From positions 62,001 through 126,000 of the forward strand of contig JARRCS010000015.1 in assembly GCA_029981855.1 (NCBI GenBank): a stretch of 64,000 nucleotides of DNA, given 5' to 3'. Within the stretch, counting starts at the first letter, position 1. Each line of letters opens with the position of its first letter. Below, piece after piece: positions 32,232 to 41,715 of the stretch. The position numbers and the translations under genes are program-made. This DNA is from Halanaerobiales bacterium (lineage in GTDB: Bacteria > Bacillota > Halanaerobiia > Halanaerobiales > DTU029). The notes below the pieces were generated by a model, which made no database searches, had not been told where the DNA came from, and saw only the letters and a program-made list of their open reading frames with translations.

Positions 32232-35200
32232 TTAAATCATCTCCTGTACCCTAATAAATTCTTCTAACTTTTTGCCGTTTACCTCATTTATTCCTGCACT
32301 CTTAAAGGTTCGTATTAAGTTTTGTCGCTCTATCTCGGTGTCGCAAGTCACACCTATAATTTTCTCCCTGCGAATCCCTTTCCTGAACATAACTTCGTTT
32401 CCCAGCCGGTACTCACTGTTTAATCGGGTGATAAACTCAGCCACCCCAAGACGCTTATGAAACTCCCGATCTTCTCCAGTGCCTCCATAGTTATCGTGCC
32501 CGTAGGCATACCAGTCAGTCCTATCCATTTCGCTGACATCAATTATCAACCGATACCCACTACCCTTGTAGTGATCGCTATAGCGCATCGTGCCTCTTGC
32601 TTTACGAGGGACCAAGCGTACAAATGCACTATCTGCCCCGCCTGAGATAATATCCTCTGCCTGGCTGGCCCCGCCACTGAATATACCATTTTGGTATCGC
32701 TGCAGGGTAGACATGAGGCCTGGGCTGTCGGGGGATAAGATGTCAACCACCACCTGGGGGTTCTCTGAAACTCCCGCAAACATGTATTCGGCACCTAGTT
32801 TCCGGTATTCCTTGCTAATGCCCTCCTCCACGAAAGTTTTGTACCCAGGCCAGACCTCTCTCTCTGCCAGCTTATTTGCTCGGGACGGGTTTATGCCCTT
32901 GCTCTTTAATAATTGCTCCATCTGCTCAACGGTCCGCTTTTGTAAATCAATTTGGTATTCTTCCCTAGGCGCATGCTGCCAGGCTAGCCGAGAGAGCCGC
33001 AGCAAGCGCTCCTCCTCAGGGGTGGGGTCAATAACAGCAGCCTCAATGTTGAGCTTTTTCAGCACTCTCTGTGCCCGCTTTGCCGCCCGTACTCCGTCCG
33101 TTTCGTAAATCCTGATTTCCAACTGCCCCATCAGAGCTCGTTCCCTGGTAGTCCCCACAAAATATACCGCCACGTCCTGATCGTTGAAGTGCCAGGCCTG
33201 CCCTACTGTAGTGTGCTCCCGGCGCGTCATTTGATAAACACCTTTAGTTCGGTCCGGTCTGCCGGCCTGAAAAACAAAACTGCCGTGGCTGGCCCCCATT
33301 TTCTTCATCGCCTTCTTCACTTCATTGTGGCAAGCCTGAGGGATTTTCATAGTCAGCTGAAATCCGGCCTGGCCGTCCTCCTCAATCCGGCGGATGGTGA
33401 TCTGCTGCCCCTCGAGCCGTTTCCCGTCTTTGCGGACCGCTATACCAAACGGCGTCCTGGGTACCTGGTTAAAGTCCTCCAGGATGTCTGCTCCAGAAGG
33501 CGCTTCCAGTTTTGGCAATGGAGGCTCCTTAATTGCCACCCGCAGCCTGGCCCGAACCCGCTCTTTGACAGTCAAACTAATTATTTCAGCTTTATCAGGA
33601 TTCGCCAAGGCATCGACTAATTCCTTTTTGGTCATTTGCTGGAAGTACTTTATTTTTTGGGCCTTGGCCATTTCCTTGAGGGCTTTAACATTGAGCTTCT
33701 GCAATTCCTCCTTGGTCATAACCCTGGCCGCCAGGGGAGCTTTGGTCATTTCGGCCCCGGTCATTTCGTCCGCGAACTTGAAAGTGCCCTTGAATTTGGG
33801 GTCTCTGGCCTTCAGGAGGCTCGTGAAGAACTGCCGAAACTGCTCCCTAGTCTCTTTTTTTCTTTTGGCCGCCTGGTCTAGGAACTCCTCCGCCTTGGCC
33901 CCCTTACCGTGAAGAGTTTCGGCGTAGGGACGCAGAATGGCCCGGTATTCTTTATCAGGGATAGCCTCCAGCCGCTGCAGGGCTGGCAGGACGGTTTGCA
34001 GGTCCAGATCTACCTCCTTATTGGCAAAGGACCGGTAAATGGTGTTATAGATCGGCTCCTGCTCACCGTAGACGGCGTTGGGATGGTAATCGAGGCTCAT
34101 TTTCCACGACTTGGGGTCAGCAATGTACCGAAACGCCTGCTCCTTATCAACACTCAATATTCGTCCGTCCTTGAGCCGAATGAAGTTCCCTCCATGACTA
34201 TCGAAGTTGCCAATTACCCAATCAAGTACGTGCTCCCGCTGAATTTGCTTCCAGTCCTCCGGGGCCAAGTCCTTCCAGTTAATCTGCTTCAGGTTTCCTT
34301 CATCGGTAAACAGCTTCTGCAGGGTACCAAAGCGCCCTTGGTTATCTACGGTCACTTTGACTTCTATGAACTCCCCCGGTTCGTAGAGGCGTTTGCTAAT
34401 TTCGGAAGCTGCCTCTTGAACATAGGCCCTGAACGCCTCTGGCTGACCCTGTTTGGAAACCGCCGGCTTGAAGATGTATTTCTGACCGTCCGGCCCTTGG
34501 TAAATATATTTTTTGCCGCCTCCGCCAAGGTAGGCCCCGCTGCCAACATATTCAAGGTTTTCCATGGAGGGCAGTTCACTTTTAGGCTTGGGCAGCTCAA
34601 ACTTGATGTCTAACGGCTCCTGGCTTACCGTAATGTCGCTGAATGATGAAACGATGTACGTCGTGCGGCAATGGTAATGATAAGGGGGAAGGGCCATTCC
34701 TCCGGCTGCCAGCTTTTCTGTACTCCAGCTCTGGACCTCCTTAACCTGCCGCCATGGGTGAATAGTTTTGATGTCTTCCGGCGACTTGGCATTGAGTACA
34801 GCATCCCTTAGTGCCACGGCGTGCTCCACCTTAAACACCTTGCCGTTCATAAACCGGCAGATGGGAGAGGTCCTCTCGTCCATGACGGCCAGTATCTCAT
34901 ATTCCAAAACCTGGGCCTCTACCATGCTTTGCACTCCGCCGAAGTTCCGGGCCCGGTCCACGGTGGTAGCTGCTAAACCGCGCCAGTAAACGTCGCCCCT
35001 GGCGAACTGATCCCCCAGGATGGCTTTCAACCGCCGACCCACTTCTTCCCGCCCCAGACCTTGTTCTATGGCTAGTTGCCGCACAGTGCCAGCAATGTTC
35101 TCTCCCAACTGGCTGTCGTAGTAATCCCCGATCCAGAATACTGTATGGTCTGCCAGCCACTGACGCGCTTGCTCATCTATCAGATCCAGCTTTGGTACTA

Positions 35201-35618
35201 TACCTGCCTGTTGCCCGACTAACTTCCGGCCCAAAATGTATGCCGTGCCGATAAGGTTGGTCACCTGCTCCTGGGTCATAGCTTGAAGGCCAGGCCCCAT
35301 TTCCCGGGCGATAGTACTCATCAGAAGCTTAACTTCCTTCTCGTTTATCTCCCCCTCAAAGGTCTGGAGGAGGACAGCCCCTTTTGTAATAGCTTTTTGC
35401 GCCTGGGCATTCCAACCTTCAAGTAAGACCTCGGCCAGTTTTTGCTCGACCTTGCCGATGTTCTTCTCTGTGGCTGCCATTTCCGCCCCTGCTCCAAAAA
35501 GTTGCCGTTCCGGGCTGGTCTCCTTTCGAACAGGCACGAAAAGCAAGAAATCTAAGATATAGTCTATGGACTTGGCGAGTTCCCGCCGTTCTTCTTTACT
35601 GAGCAAGGTCAAATTCAT
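32232..35618 (-). CDS. Giant MuF minor capsid protein with kinase-like and C-terminal toxin-like regions
   Basis: 1128 residues; usual MuF/gp7 proteins are 250-500. Residues 1-330 are the phage Mu F / SPP1 gp7 head morphogenesis part, with DERTSPIC (C254) and PPYHYHC (about 311-317). Residues 353-500 look like a HipA/PI-kinase-type fold: a GSGAYLGGGGKKYIY glycine loop, Lys384, LDWVIGNFDSHGGNF (Asp473, Asn478) and ILSVDKEQAF (Asp491). A SAP/Rho-N-like motif follows at 635-675. The last 400 residues end in GYRLIIDVSEMDRTD and NEVMFRKGIRREKIIGV, reminiscent of ADP-ribosyltransferase folds. MuF proteins with toxin tails are carried into the host with DNA. The activities here are inferred. Confidence 0.8.
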   Translation of the reverse strand: MNLTLLSKEERRELAKSIDYILDFLLFVPVRKETSPERQLFGAGAEMAATEKNIGKVEQKLAEVLLEGWNAQAQKAITKGAVLLQTFEGEINEKEVKLLMSTIAREMGPGLQAMTQEQVTNLIGTAYILGRKLVGQQAGIVPKLDLIDEQARQWLADHTVFWIGDYYDSQLGENIAGTVRQLAIEQGLGREEVGRRLKAILGDQFARGDVYWRGLAATTVDRARNFGGVQSMVEAQVLEYEILAVMDERTSPICRFMNGKVFKVEHAVALRDAVLNAKSPEDIKTIHPWRQVKEVQSWSTEKLAAGGMALPPYHYHCRTTYIVSSFSDITVSQEPLDIKFELPKPKSELPSMENLEYVGSGAYLGGGGKKYIYQGPDGQKYIFKPAVSKQGQPEAFRAYVQEAASEISKRLYEPGEFIEVKVTVDNQGRFGTLQKLFTDEGNLKQINWKDLAPEDWKQIQREHVLDWVIGNFDSHGGNFIRLKDGRILSVDKEQAFRYIADPKSWKMSLDYHPNAVYGEQEPIYNTIYRSFANKEVDLDLQTVLPALQRLEAIPDKEYRAILRPYAETLHGKGAKAEEFLDQAAKRKKETREQFRQFFTSLLKARDPKFKGTFKFADEMTGAEMTKAPLAARVMTKEELQKLNVKALKEMAKAQKIKYFQQMTKKELVDALANPDKAEIISLTVKERVRARLRVAIKEPPLPKLEAPSGADILEDFNQVPRTPFGIAVRKDGKRLEGQQITIRRIEEDGQAGFQLTMKIPQACHNEVKKAMKKMGASHGSFVFQAGRPDRTKGVYQMTRREHTTVGQAWHFNDQDVAVYFVGTTRERALMGQLEIRIYETDGVRAAKRAQRVLKKLNIEAAVIDPTPEEERLLRLSRLAWQHAPREEYQIDLQKRTVEQMEQLLKSKGINPSRANKLAEREVWPGYKTFVEEGISKEYRKLGAEYMFAGVSENPQVVVDILSPDSPGLMSTLQRYQNGIFSGGASQAEDIISGGADSAFVRLVPRKARGTMRYSDHYKGSGYRLIIDVSEMDRTDWYAYGHDNYGGTGEDREFHKRLGVAEFITRLNSEYRLGNEVMFRKGIRREKIIGVTCDTEIERQNLIRTFKSAGINEVNGKKLEEFIRVQEMI

Positions 35619-37176
35619 GGTCCTCTAACCTCTTTCGCACATCAATCAGGAAGCTCGCAAACTTCTTGACGGCCTGGGCCTCTTCCTCAGGGGCCATGGT
35701 GGCACCCATCGCTCCGGCCCGCAGTTTTGCCAGATAAACCTCCAGGGGTTCCTCTAGCCAGTCGGCATCCTTCGGATCAAGTAGTTCCTTGTTTAAAATT
35801 TCTTCCATAATCTGTCTGGCTTCCCTTGTTGTCATTCCGGCTTTAACAAAGACACTTAACATATCGGTCATGTCTTTTGCATTGTCTACTGTTGGTGCCA
35901 GGCTCTTGAACTCCCAATACTTTACATCCATAGCCGGAAAAAGAAGCCGGTTAATTGTAAAGTCAAAATCATCCCGCTCCGGCCCAAAAACTTGTTCCTC
36001 GGCAACACGCTTTGACTCTTCCGCGGTGGCCCTGGTGTAATCAGTTGTTTTACCGATGTAAATAGGAGGAAGCCTGAAGGAAGAACGGACTTTCTCCTGG
36101 TTCTTCTCATCATAGTTCACAAAGAGTGCGTCTTTCTGTTGTGCATCGGTCAGCGGTTTTAACTCAATACCCGCCTTCTGGCCCGCCGGGGCCATGGGGT
36201 TAGGTATGGTCTCTGCTTCAATTACCAGGATTTTGTGAAACCCCTTCCGGCCCTTAATGTTGTTCTTAATATAATCCTCTATCCGTTTAACGCTCTCCTT
36301 GGCCAACCTGCCCGAAACAAGAACGGCCAGAGGCGGTACCGTCTTACTGTCGAAATACTCATAATTGACCTCCTCGGCCTGCCGGCTTCCCCGGACGGCC
36401 AAAATGTTACCTATCCACCTGGGTATTCCGTAAGGCGACCGTGGTGAATAAATTTTGAAGTGAATAACCTCTGTGGCCAGTACGACATCCGGCCTTTTGG
36501 CCTCCTCTTCAGTCAACACTTTGCCGGTCTTTGCGTCAATTAATCGGGGATCCCCATACTCCTTAAAATAGACCGTCTTGCCGTCCCTAATTTGGATAAA
36601 CCGCCGAAATCTTTTGCGGTAAGGTATCTCCTCATAGGTATTGTTCTCCGTTTTCACTCGGAAGACAGTGTCGGTCGGTTCACGATCCAGCGGCGTGAGG
36701 CGCATGGTATAACTCTCCAGGTGCTCGATCCCAACAATCTCGCCCTTGCCGTTCCGGAGGATTTCCCAATAGCCATTGCCAGTGGTCTCCAGATCTCGCC
36801 TGGTCTTGCGCCTTATCTTCGTAAAGCTTTCTTCAAAATTGCAATACTTAAAGAAATTGATTACCCGCCGCTTTTCGGCCATAACTTCCTCGGGAAAACG
36901 GTCCTCGTTAGACTTAACCCCTTCCGCTGGCTCCAGTATAAACCCAAAACCGTCGATATTGGTCTCCATGGCATCTATACATTGGGACAGAATATTGGAG
37001 TACTCCGGCAGCAGGGTAAGTACCCGCAAGTCATAAGGAGGTTCAATAACCCCAGCCCCATAAAGACTGGTAAATGGGTCCTCTTCCAGCTTATTGCTGG
37101 TGACCACCTCATTGCTCCCGAGTACCTGAGCCTTGTAGATGGTTGCTTGCAATGCCTGTTCCTGGCTTTCAGCCAT
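35596..37176 (-). CDS. Portal protein
   Basis: 526 residues from ATG 37176, chosen because AGGTGA lies just upstream. PBSX/XkdE-type portal: EPPYDLRVLTLLPEYSNILSQCIDAME, then GYWEILRNGKGEIVGIEHL, VIHFKIYSPRSPYGIPRW, and the C-terminal wing with DYTRATAEESKRVAEEQV. It forms the dodecameric DNA channel. The end overlaps the MuF gene by 23 bases, and the terminase lies 14 bases upstream. Confidence 0.92.
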   Translation of the reverse strand: MAESQEQALQATIYKAQVLGSNEVVTSNKLEEDPFTSLYGAGVIEPPYDLRVLTLLPEYSNILSQCIDAMETNIDGFGFILEPAEGVKSNEDRFPEEVMAEKRRVINFFKYCNFEESFTKIRRKTRRDLETTGNGYWEILRNGKGEIVGIEHLESYTMRLTPLDREPTDTVFRVKTENNTYEEIPYRKRFRRFIQIRDGKTVYFKEYGDPRLIDAKTGKVLTEEEAKRPDVVLATEVIHFKIYSPRSPYGIPRWIGNILAVRGSRQAEEVNYEYFDSKTVPPLAVLVSGRLAKESVKRIEDYIKNNIKGRKGFHKILVIEAETIPNPMAPAGQKAGIELKPLTDAQQKDALFVNYDEKNQEKVRSSFRLPPIYIGKTTDYTRATAEESKRVAEEQVFGPERDDFDFTINRLLFPAMDVKYWEFKSLAPTVDNAKDMTDMLSVFVKAGMTTREARQIMEEILNKELLDPKDADWLEEPLEVYLAKLRAGAMGATMAPEEEAQAVKKFASFLIDVRKRLEDHEFDLAQ

Positions 37177-37189
37177 AACTCTCACCTGC

Positions 37190-38680
37190 CTACCCAATAA
37201 TCAGAGCCCGGCCGCCTTTACCACCAGGCTCCCAAATCTGCCATTGTGTAGCCTTCCGCATCTGCCAGGCCACACACAGTGCAGTAACTGTATCGTCGTG
37301 GTTCCCCTCACCGTCAGGCGCTCCAGCGCTGCCATTGTCCTTCCACTCGAAGGCGATCATCTCGCCTTTGGTGGTCTCATCATAGACTGTAATAAACCCC
37401 TGCCGGACTGCCTCCTCAGCCTCATCCACCATCATAAACTTGGTTGCTGAGTTAGTATCCCAGCCCGGCTTCTGAGATTTGAAATAATAAAGCCCTGGGG
37501 TTCCAAATTCCAAAAGCTTTACCAGCACAGCATGGCCATGGTTGTTCCGCTCAACGCCCAGCACCACACCGTAAGGCTGCCCCTGCCGGTATTCCCTGGC
37601 CAGCCGGTCAACGTAGACCGCCAGCATTTGGGGCTTGAGCGGCCCATGCAGAATGGCCACCTGCTCCCAGGTAGACATCTTAAAGACCTGGGCACAGGCC
37701 CGGTCTCCGTCCGGCAAGCCTTCAGAAGTATCCACCCCAATGGCGTACCGCTCCCCGGGTACCGGCCGCTCCCATACCCGCGAGTAATTGTCCTGGTAAA
37801 TCGGCTCTTTTTTTGGCCAGCGCTCGATGATGGTGGCATCAAAGACAGGCCGGCCGCTCTGCAGGAAGTTGCATTCATACTCTCGGGCGAACTTCCTGGA
37901 CCCTAATCGCCGGATTTTGGCCCGCCGCCATTTGATTTGTTCCGGTATTAGGTGATAGGTGGCAATAAGGTTAAGCTCCTCATCCGAATAAGGCTCGAGG
38001 CTTTCCCCCGGCTTTAAAGGCAGCCTGTATTCCGGGTTTGCCCACCAGGGGTATTCGTGCAGTTTGAATTCACTTTCCCCGGCCCTGGCCTTCTGAACCT
38101 CTGCATAGAAAGGATCGCCCACACCGTTGGGAGTGCTTTCAATGCAGATATTGCCGCTTTCAGGCACTGCCTCCAACAGTCCAGACAATGTTTCTTCTGC
38201 GTTTGGCCAAAAGGCGACCTCGGTGGCCAGCAGGTTATTGATGGTTTCCGACCGGCCGGCGTCTTCCGTAGCCGAGGCGATGGTGATCTGACTCTCCAGG
38301 TCCGGGAAGGTGAACTCGTATTTATTATCATACCGCACTCGCGGCCGAAACTCGGGCGGAATGCGAAAGAACATCAGTTTCAGGGCGGCCAGCAGCTTGC
38401 CTGCCGCTTCCCGTTTATGGGCCACTATCTTGGTATGGGTGGCCTCATTAGTTGTGGTGTCGTGCAAGTATTCAGCCAGCTTGAGAGTGGAAAACCCGTG
38501 CTGCCTGCCTTTTAGCACCAGGTCCCTCTTGGTTCGCCGGGCCATGTAGTGGCGTTGGACCGGGTTCAGGCGAAAGGGGACAACCCGCTTATTTTTACTT
38601 CGGACCCACAGGAAGGTTTCTATATACCAGACCGGGTCAAGAAAGTCGAACTCACTAATCTTCTCAGTCATGCCGGCCAC
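37190..38680 (-). CDS. terL: Terminase large subunit
   Basis: 496 residues. ATPase motor and nuclease. A variant Walker A LKGRQHGFST is at 57-65. The ATPase Walker B is probably LLATEVAFWP, with the EST coupling motif in CIESTPNGVG. The nuclease centre includes IGVDTSEGLPDGD and GNHDDTVTALCVAW with conserved Asp residues. It packages DNA together with the small subunit directly upstream (one-base spacing). Confidence 0.93.
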   Translation of the reverse strand: MAGMTEKISEFDFLDPVWYIETFLWVRSKNKRVVPFRLNPVQRHYMARRTKRDLVLKGRQHGFSTLKLAEYLHDTTTNEATHTKIVAHKREAAGKLLAALKLMFFRIPPEFRPRVRYDNKYEFTFPDLESQITIASATEDAGRSETINNLLATEVAFWPNAEETLSGLLEAVPESGNICIESTPNGVGDPFYAEVQKARAGESEFKLHEYPWWANPEYRLPLKPGESLEPYSDEELNLIATYHLIPEQIKWRRAKIRRLGSRKFAREYECNFLQSGRPVFDATIIERWPKKEPIYQDNYSRVWERPVPGERYAIGVDTSEGLPDGDRACAQVFKMSTWEQVAILHGPLKPQMLAVYVDRLAREYRQGQPYGVVLGVERNNHGHAVLVKLLEFGTPGLYYFKSQKPGWDTNSATKFMMVDEAEEAVRQGFITVYDETTKGEMIAFEWKDNGSAGAPDGEGNHDDTVTALCVAWQMRKATQWQIWEPGGKGGRALIIG

Positions 38681-39184
38681 CTACTCCATATCGGCCTGAT
38701 CGTCTTCATCATCACCCGGGTGCTGGTCTTCAACCATAGCTTCCCGCTCGGCCCGCAGCCTCCTGATCCTGTCCTCCCAGGTTTCCGTTGTAACCACGGC
38801 TTGCTCGGGGGCCTTATATACAACCCCAAGACTCTGCAGGAGTTTATAGTGCTTTTCTTCCTCCGCACCGATATCGTTTAAAATGCTTGCCTTCACCCGG
38901 GGATCTTTGGCGTTCGCGTACTCCTGCCATCTAAGCATCTGGCGTTCGTGGTGGTTTTCTACAATTTCCCATACGGTTTTTTCAAGCGGCTGCTTCATTA
39001 TGTCTTGTCCCTTGGCTTGGCCATACTCCGCAATAGCCTGAATATCCCTTTCAATGGTCCTTTTGCTTACATCAAGCACCTGGGCAATCTGGTCTATCGG
39101 CCACCGTTTCACAAAGCGCAACCGCATCACTTTCTTTCGGCGTTCAATTATCTTCCTGTTGGGCCCCAGTCGGTACCTGCCCAT
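38681..39184 (-). CDS. terS: Terminase small subunit
   Basis: 167 residues. HTH at about 22-50 (RWPIDQIAQVLDVSKRTIERDI) for DNA recognition, then a helical oligomerisation region and an acidic end (DDEDDQADME). It is adjacent to the large subunit. It overlaps the ParB-like gene by 41 bases in another frame. Confidence 0.78.
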   Translation of the reverse strand: MGRYRLGPNRKIIERRKKVMRLRFVKRWPIDQIAQVLDVSKRTIERDIQAIAEYGQAKGQDIMKQPLEKTVWEIVENHHERQMLRWQEYANAKDPRVKASILNDIGAEEEKHYKLLQSLGVVYKAPEQAVVTTETWEDRIRRLRAEREAMVEDQHPGDDEDDQADME

Positions 39185-40052
39185 CTTCCTCGCCTTCCTC
39201 TATGGCAGCCCCAGCCAAGTAGTCCGCACAGATAAGCTCGAGAGCCTGCCCTCGTGGGTTCTTCATTAGGCCCTGGGTCCTGATCACATGCTGCAGGGCC
39301 CGGTCTACTACGTGTAATTGCTCAGGAAAAAGAGCAAAGCGGGTAACTATGGGAGCATTCTCGCTGGCCAGGTCGTCCCGCCCCCGGTCCAATTTGACCA
39401 GGTTCTGCATGGCGTTCAATACCAGGTCATGGTCCCCGGCAGGGCACTCGATCTTGATTTTGATTTCGCAGAACGTGGCCTCGCTCTCCAGCATTGCCTG
39501 TTCCACAAAATCATGCAGGCTCTTCTCCTTGTCCTTGTAGATGGTAGCCGATATGAATATAGGTTCTGCTCTCCGCTCCTTCTCGGCCTGTTCCTCCACC
39601 ACCTTATCAATATCGGTGGGGAGTTTGAGTAAGGCCAGGCTGTCCTTAAGCTCGGCCTTCTCGTAAGGCAGGGCCGCTTCCAAGTCCTCCAGAGTCATGG
39701 TCTTGTTGAGGTCATGAATGAGGTTTGCCAGCCTAATTGGAACAGCAGCGCCGCGCATATAATTCAATTGCACCGTTTTAAGCTTGGCTTCTGTATCATC
39801 AAGGTCCAGTATTATGGCCGGCACTTCTGTATATCCCAGTTCCTGAAGAATGGTCCAGCGATGAAACCCGTCTATGATCTCCCATTCGTCTTTCTTGGTT
39901 TGCCTTACCAGAATGGGCTGCACGACACCCTTCCGCTGAATATCGGCTTTAAGTTTTGCCATGGTTTTGGCATCCATCTGGTTCGGGTTCCAGGCATTCG
40001 CTTTGACCTTGTTAATAGGCAGTTTCTTTACCTCTAATTCTGGCATTGTCAT
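39144..40052 (-). CDS. ParB-like nuclease domain protein
   Basis: 302 residues. N-terminal ParB/Srx domain: IRVDKV-like PINKVKANAWNPNQMD, then GVVQPILVR and EIIDGFHRW (about residues 56-68). The C-terminal half is helical. In phages such proteins near terminases often act as nucleases or packaging or partition factors. It overlaps the methylase gene by 4 bases. Confidence 0.78.
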   Translation of the reverse strand: MTMPELEVKKLPINKVKANAWNPNQMDAKTMAKLKADIQRKGVVQPILVRQTKKDEWEIIDGFHRWTILQELGYTEVPAIILDLDDTEAKLKTVQLNYMRGAAVPIRLANLIHDLNKTMTLEDLEAALPYEKAELKDSLALLKLPTDIDKVVEEQAEKERRAEPIFISATIYKDKEKSLHDFVEQAMLESEATFCEIKIKIECPAGDHDLVLNAMQNLVKLDRGRDDLASENAPIVTRFALFPEQLHVVDRALQHVIRTQGLMKNPRGQALELICADYLAGAAIEEGEEDGQVPTGAQQEDN

Positions 40053-41080
40053 CTCGGCCTCCCTATAATCAGATATTCCTCATTTTTGGCCTGGTGTTCT
40101 TCCGTTGCTACCGCAGGTATGTGTTTATATTTAATCCGGTAGGTCTGGGATTGTCTATATCTACCGACCATCTCCTGTAGCTCCACCAGGTCGTTCTGAC
40201 CCTGTGCGTTCCCCATGCTAATAATCCAGACAGGAATATGTCTGGCAGCCTGAAATACTCTATCCAGAAATTTAATACCGTCCTTTCTGCTAAACTCGCT
40301 CTTTTTTGCCTCGAATACCTGACCATCAAGTATCTGGTCCAGGACGTGGTATTCTTCCTCATAGGCCAGCGTGCCCGCATATGGCGGATCGAAATAAACA
40401 ACATCAGCCTTTATCTTTGAGAGAAAATCCAGCACATCAAGATTAAACACACGGTTCTCCTGAGCATTGTCCATTATGCCGGCATTAATGGCCCGGGCCA
40501 GTTCCGCCAGCGATTCTGGTATCGGCCGCAGGGCAGCCTTTATGCTTGCATGATATGTCCGGTTCTTTATCCACTCGATACGGCGCTCCTCCATCGGAAT
40601 GTTAAACGCATTTGGGCTGGAAAACTTGGAGTATGGCCGTAAGTAAAAAACATACTTAATCAGGAGCAGCAGATTTAAATATTTCTTTGGTCCATCGTCC
40701 ATTGCCCGCACTATTGCCATGGCGTTATCCAGGAATTCCGCATGTTTGGTCAAGAAGACCTCCGGACAAAAGTTAGCCTGAATAAAGCCATCGTTCTCGG
40801 CCGGCAGGAACAGCCTGTTTATGTCCATATCAGTCAGTTTCACCCGGTTATTCTCCACCAGGGCTTTGCCAACAATATAAGACCGCTGGGCAATGTCATT
40901 ACAAAGGACCCGGTAACCCAGGGCCTTGGCCATTACCGAAACGGCCCCGCCGCCCAGGAAGGCGTCAGCAAATACCGGAGCCTGTGCTGCCGGTGGTGCC
41001 TCTTTGAATATGGCCTTGACCAGCTTGCGTTTCCCGCCGTAGTAGGCGGGAAGGGCGTCAAAGAAACGTAAGTTTGCCAT
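40049..41080 (-). CDS. D12-class DNA adenine methyltransferase
   Basis: 343 residues. Motif X YYGGKRKLVKAI (near 14) and motif I ADAFLGGGAVSVMAKALGY are clear. Motif IV VVYFDPPYAG gives the catalytic DPPY. It methylates adenine N6, probably to protect phage DNA or mark packaging sites. It is the first gene of the late operon, preceded by a GGGGGGAG site, terminator-like hairpin and promoter. Confidence 0.88.
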   Translation of the reverse strand: MANLRFFDALPAYYGGKRKLVKAIFKEAPPAAQAPVFADAFLGGGAVSVMAKALGYRVLCNDIAQRSYIVGKALVENNRVKLTDMDINRLFLPAENDGFIQANFCPEVFLTKHAEFLDNAMAIVRAMDDGPKKYLNLLLLIKYVFYLRPYSKFSSPNAFNIPMEERRIEWIKNRTYHASIKAALRPIPESLAELARAINAGIMDNAQENRVFNLDVLDFLSKIKADVVYFDPPYAGTLAYEEEYHVLDQILDGQVFEAKKSEFSRKDGIKFLDRVFQAARHIPVWIISMGNAQGQNDLVELQEMVGRYRQSQTYRIKYKHIPAVATEEHQAKNEEYLIIGRPR

Positions 41081-41097
41081 GGTCTACTCCCCCCAAT

Positions 41098-41130
41098 AAA
41101 AAAACTCGCCCATCGATGGGCGCGTTTTTT
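41098..41130. terminator. Terminator-like hairpin before the late operon
   Basis: A 16-base perfect palindrome CGCCCATCGATGGGCG is flanked by seven A and six T, so it could act on both strands. It lies between a good minus-strand promoter and the first late gene. Confidence 0.75.
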
Positions 41131-41151
41131 GGCATAGTTTCCCTTGGGTAA

Positions 41152-41180
41152 ATTATACCATAAAACCGTCACACAGTCGA
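41152..41180 (-). promoter_or_regulatory. Late operon promoter
   Basis: TATAAT (41152-41157) with a 17-base spacer to TCGACT (41175-41180, four of six bases of the -35 consensus), reading toward the late genes. The weak -35 fits an activator-dependent promoter. Confidence 0.6.
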
Positions 41181-41189
41181 GTCAAAAAA

Positions 41190-41287
41190 CCGCCAAAAAT
41201 CCGTCAAGTTGGTGAAACAGCCTGCACCCCTCCAGCCCAGTAATATCAACGCTTAGCGGGTTTTTTAATCCGTCAAAAATCTGTCAC
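41190..41287. repeat. Direct repeats upstream of the late promoter
   Basis: CCGCCAAAAATCCGTCAA (41190-41207) and CCGTCAAAAATCTGTCAC (41270-41287) are 18-base near-repeats, and TCCGTCA occurs again nearby. They flank the gap between the late promoter and the activator gene and are candidate binding sites for that protein. No gene in this 210-base interval. Confidence 0.5.
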
Positions 41288-41292
41288 AAACG

Positions 41293-41715
41293 TCATTCAA
41301 AAAATCTTGCAAATTCCGTCATGTCTGAAGGTGGTATTTGCTGCAGGTATTGCCCTATTATAGCTCGGACCTCATTAAGCCTGCGGCCGACTGTTTCCTC
41401 GCTGATATAAAGTCTCCTACCGATTTGTTTGTAGGTCATGCCAGCCCGATACCTCATCCGATAAACCTTACGCTGCTCTGGGTGCAATGTCTTTATCCCT
41501 CGATCCACGACATCCAGCACCGATGAGATTGTTGCCCGTTTAATGGCCACCTTTTCTATCCCACTAACGGGATTGCGGGTGTTTCGCCGGCTTAAAGTCA
41601 CTATAGACGTTGATGTTCTTGGTTCTATAGCTTCTATTTGGTTCCGCAGTAACGGTAAGTTATAGAGTATCCAGTCCACCATTTTTGGCGTTATCTCATA
41701 GGAAGTTTGTGCCAT
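41293..41715 (-). CDS. ArpU/RinA-like late transcription regulator
   Basis: 140 residues from ATG 41715 (GGAGGG about 11 bases upstream). The last 80 residues hold a sigma-70 region-4-like HTH: IKTLHPEQRKVYRMRYRAGMTYKQIGRRLYISEETVGRRL. This is the layout of phage late activators of the ArpU and RinA groups. Its place directly before the late control region supports that role. Confidence 0.75.
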   Translation of the reverse strand: MAQTSYEITPKMVDWILYNLPLLRNQIEAIEPRTSTSIVTLSRRNTRNPVSGIEKVAIKRATISSVLDVVDRGIKTLHPEQRKVYRMRYRAGMTYKQIGRRLYISEETVGRRLNEVRAIIGQYLQQIPPSDMTEFARFFE

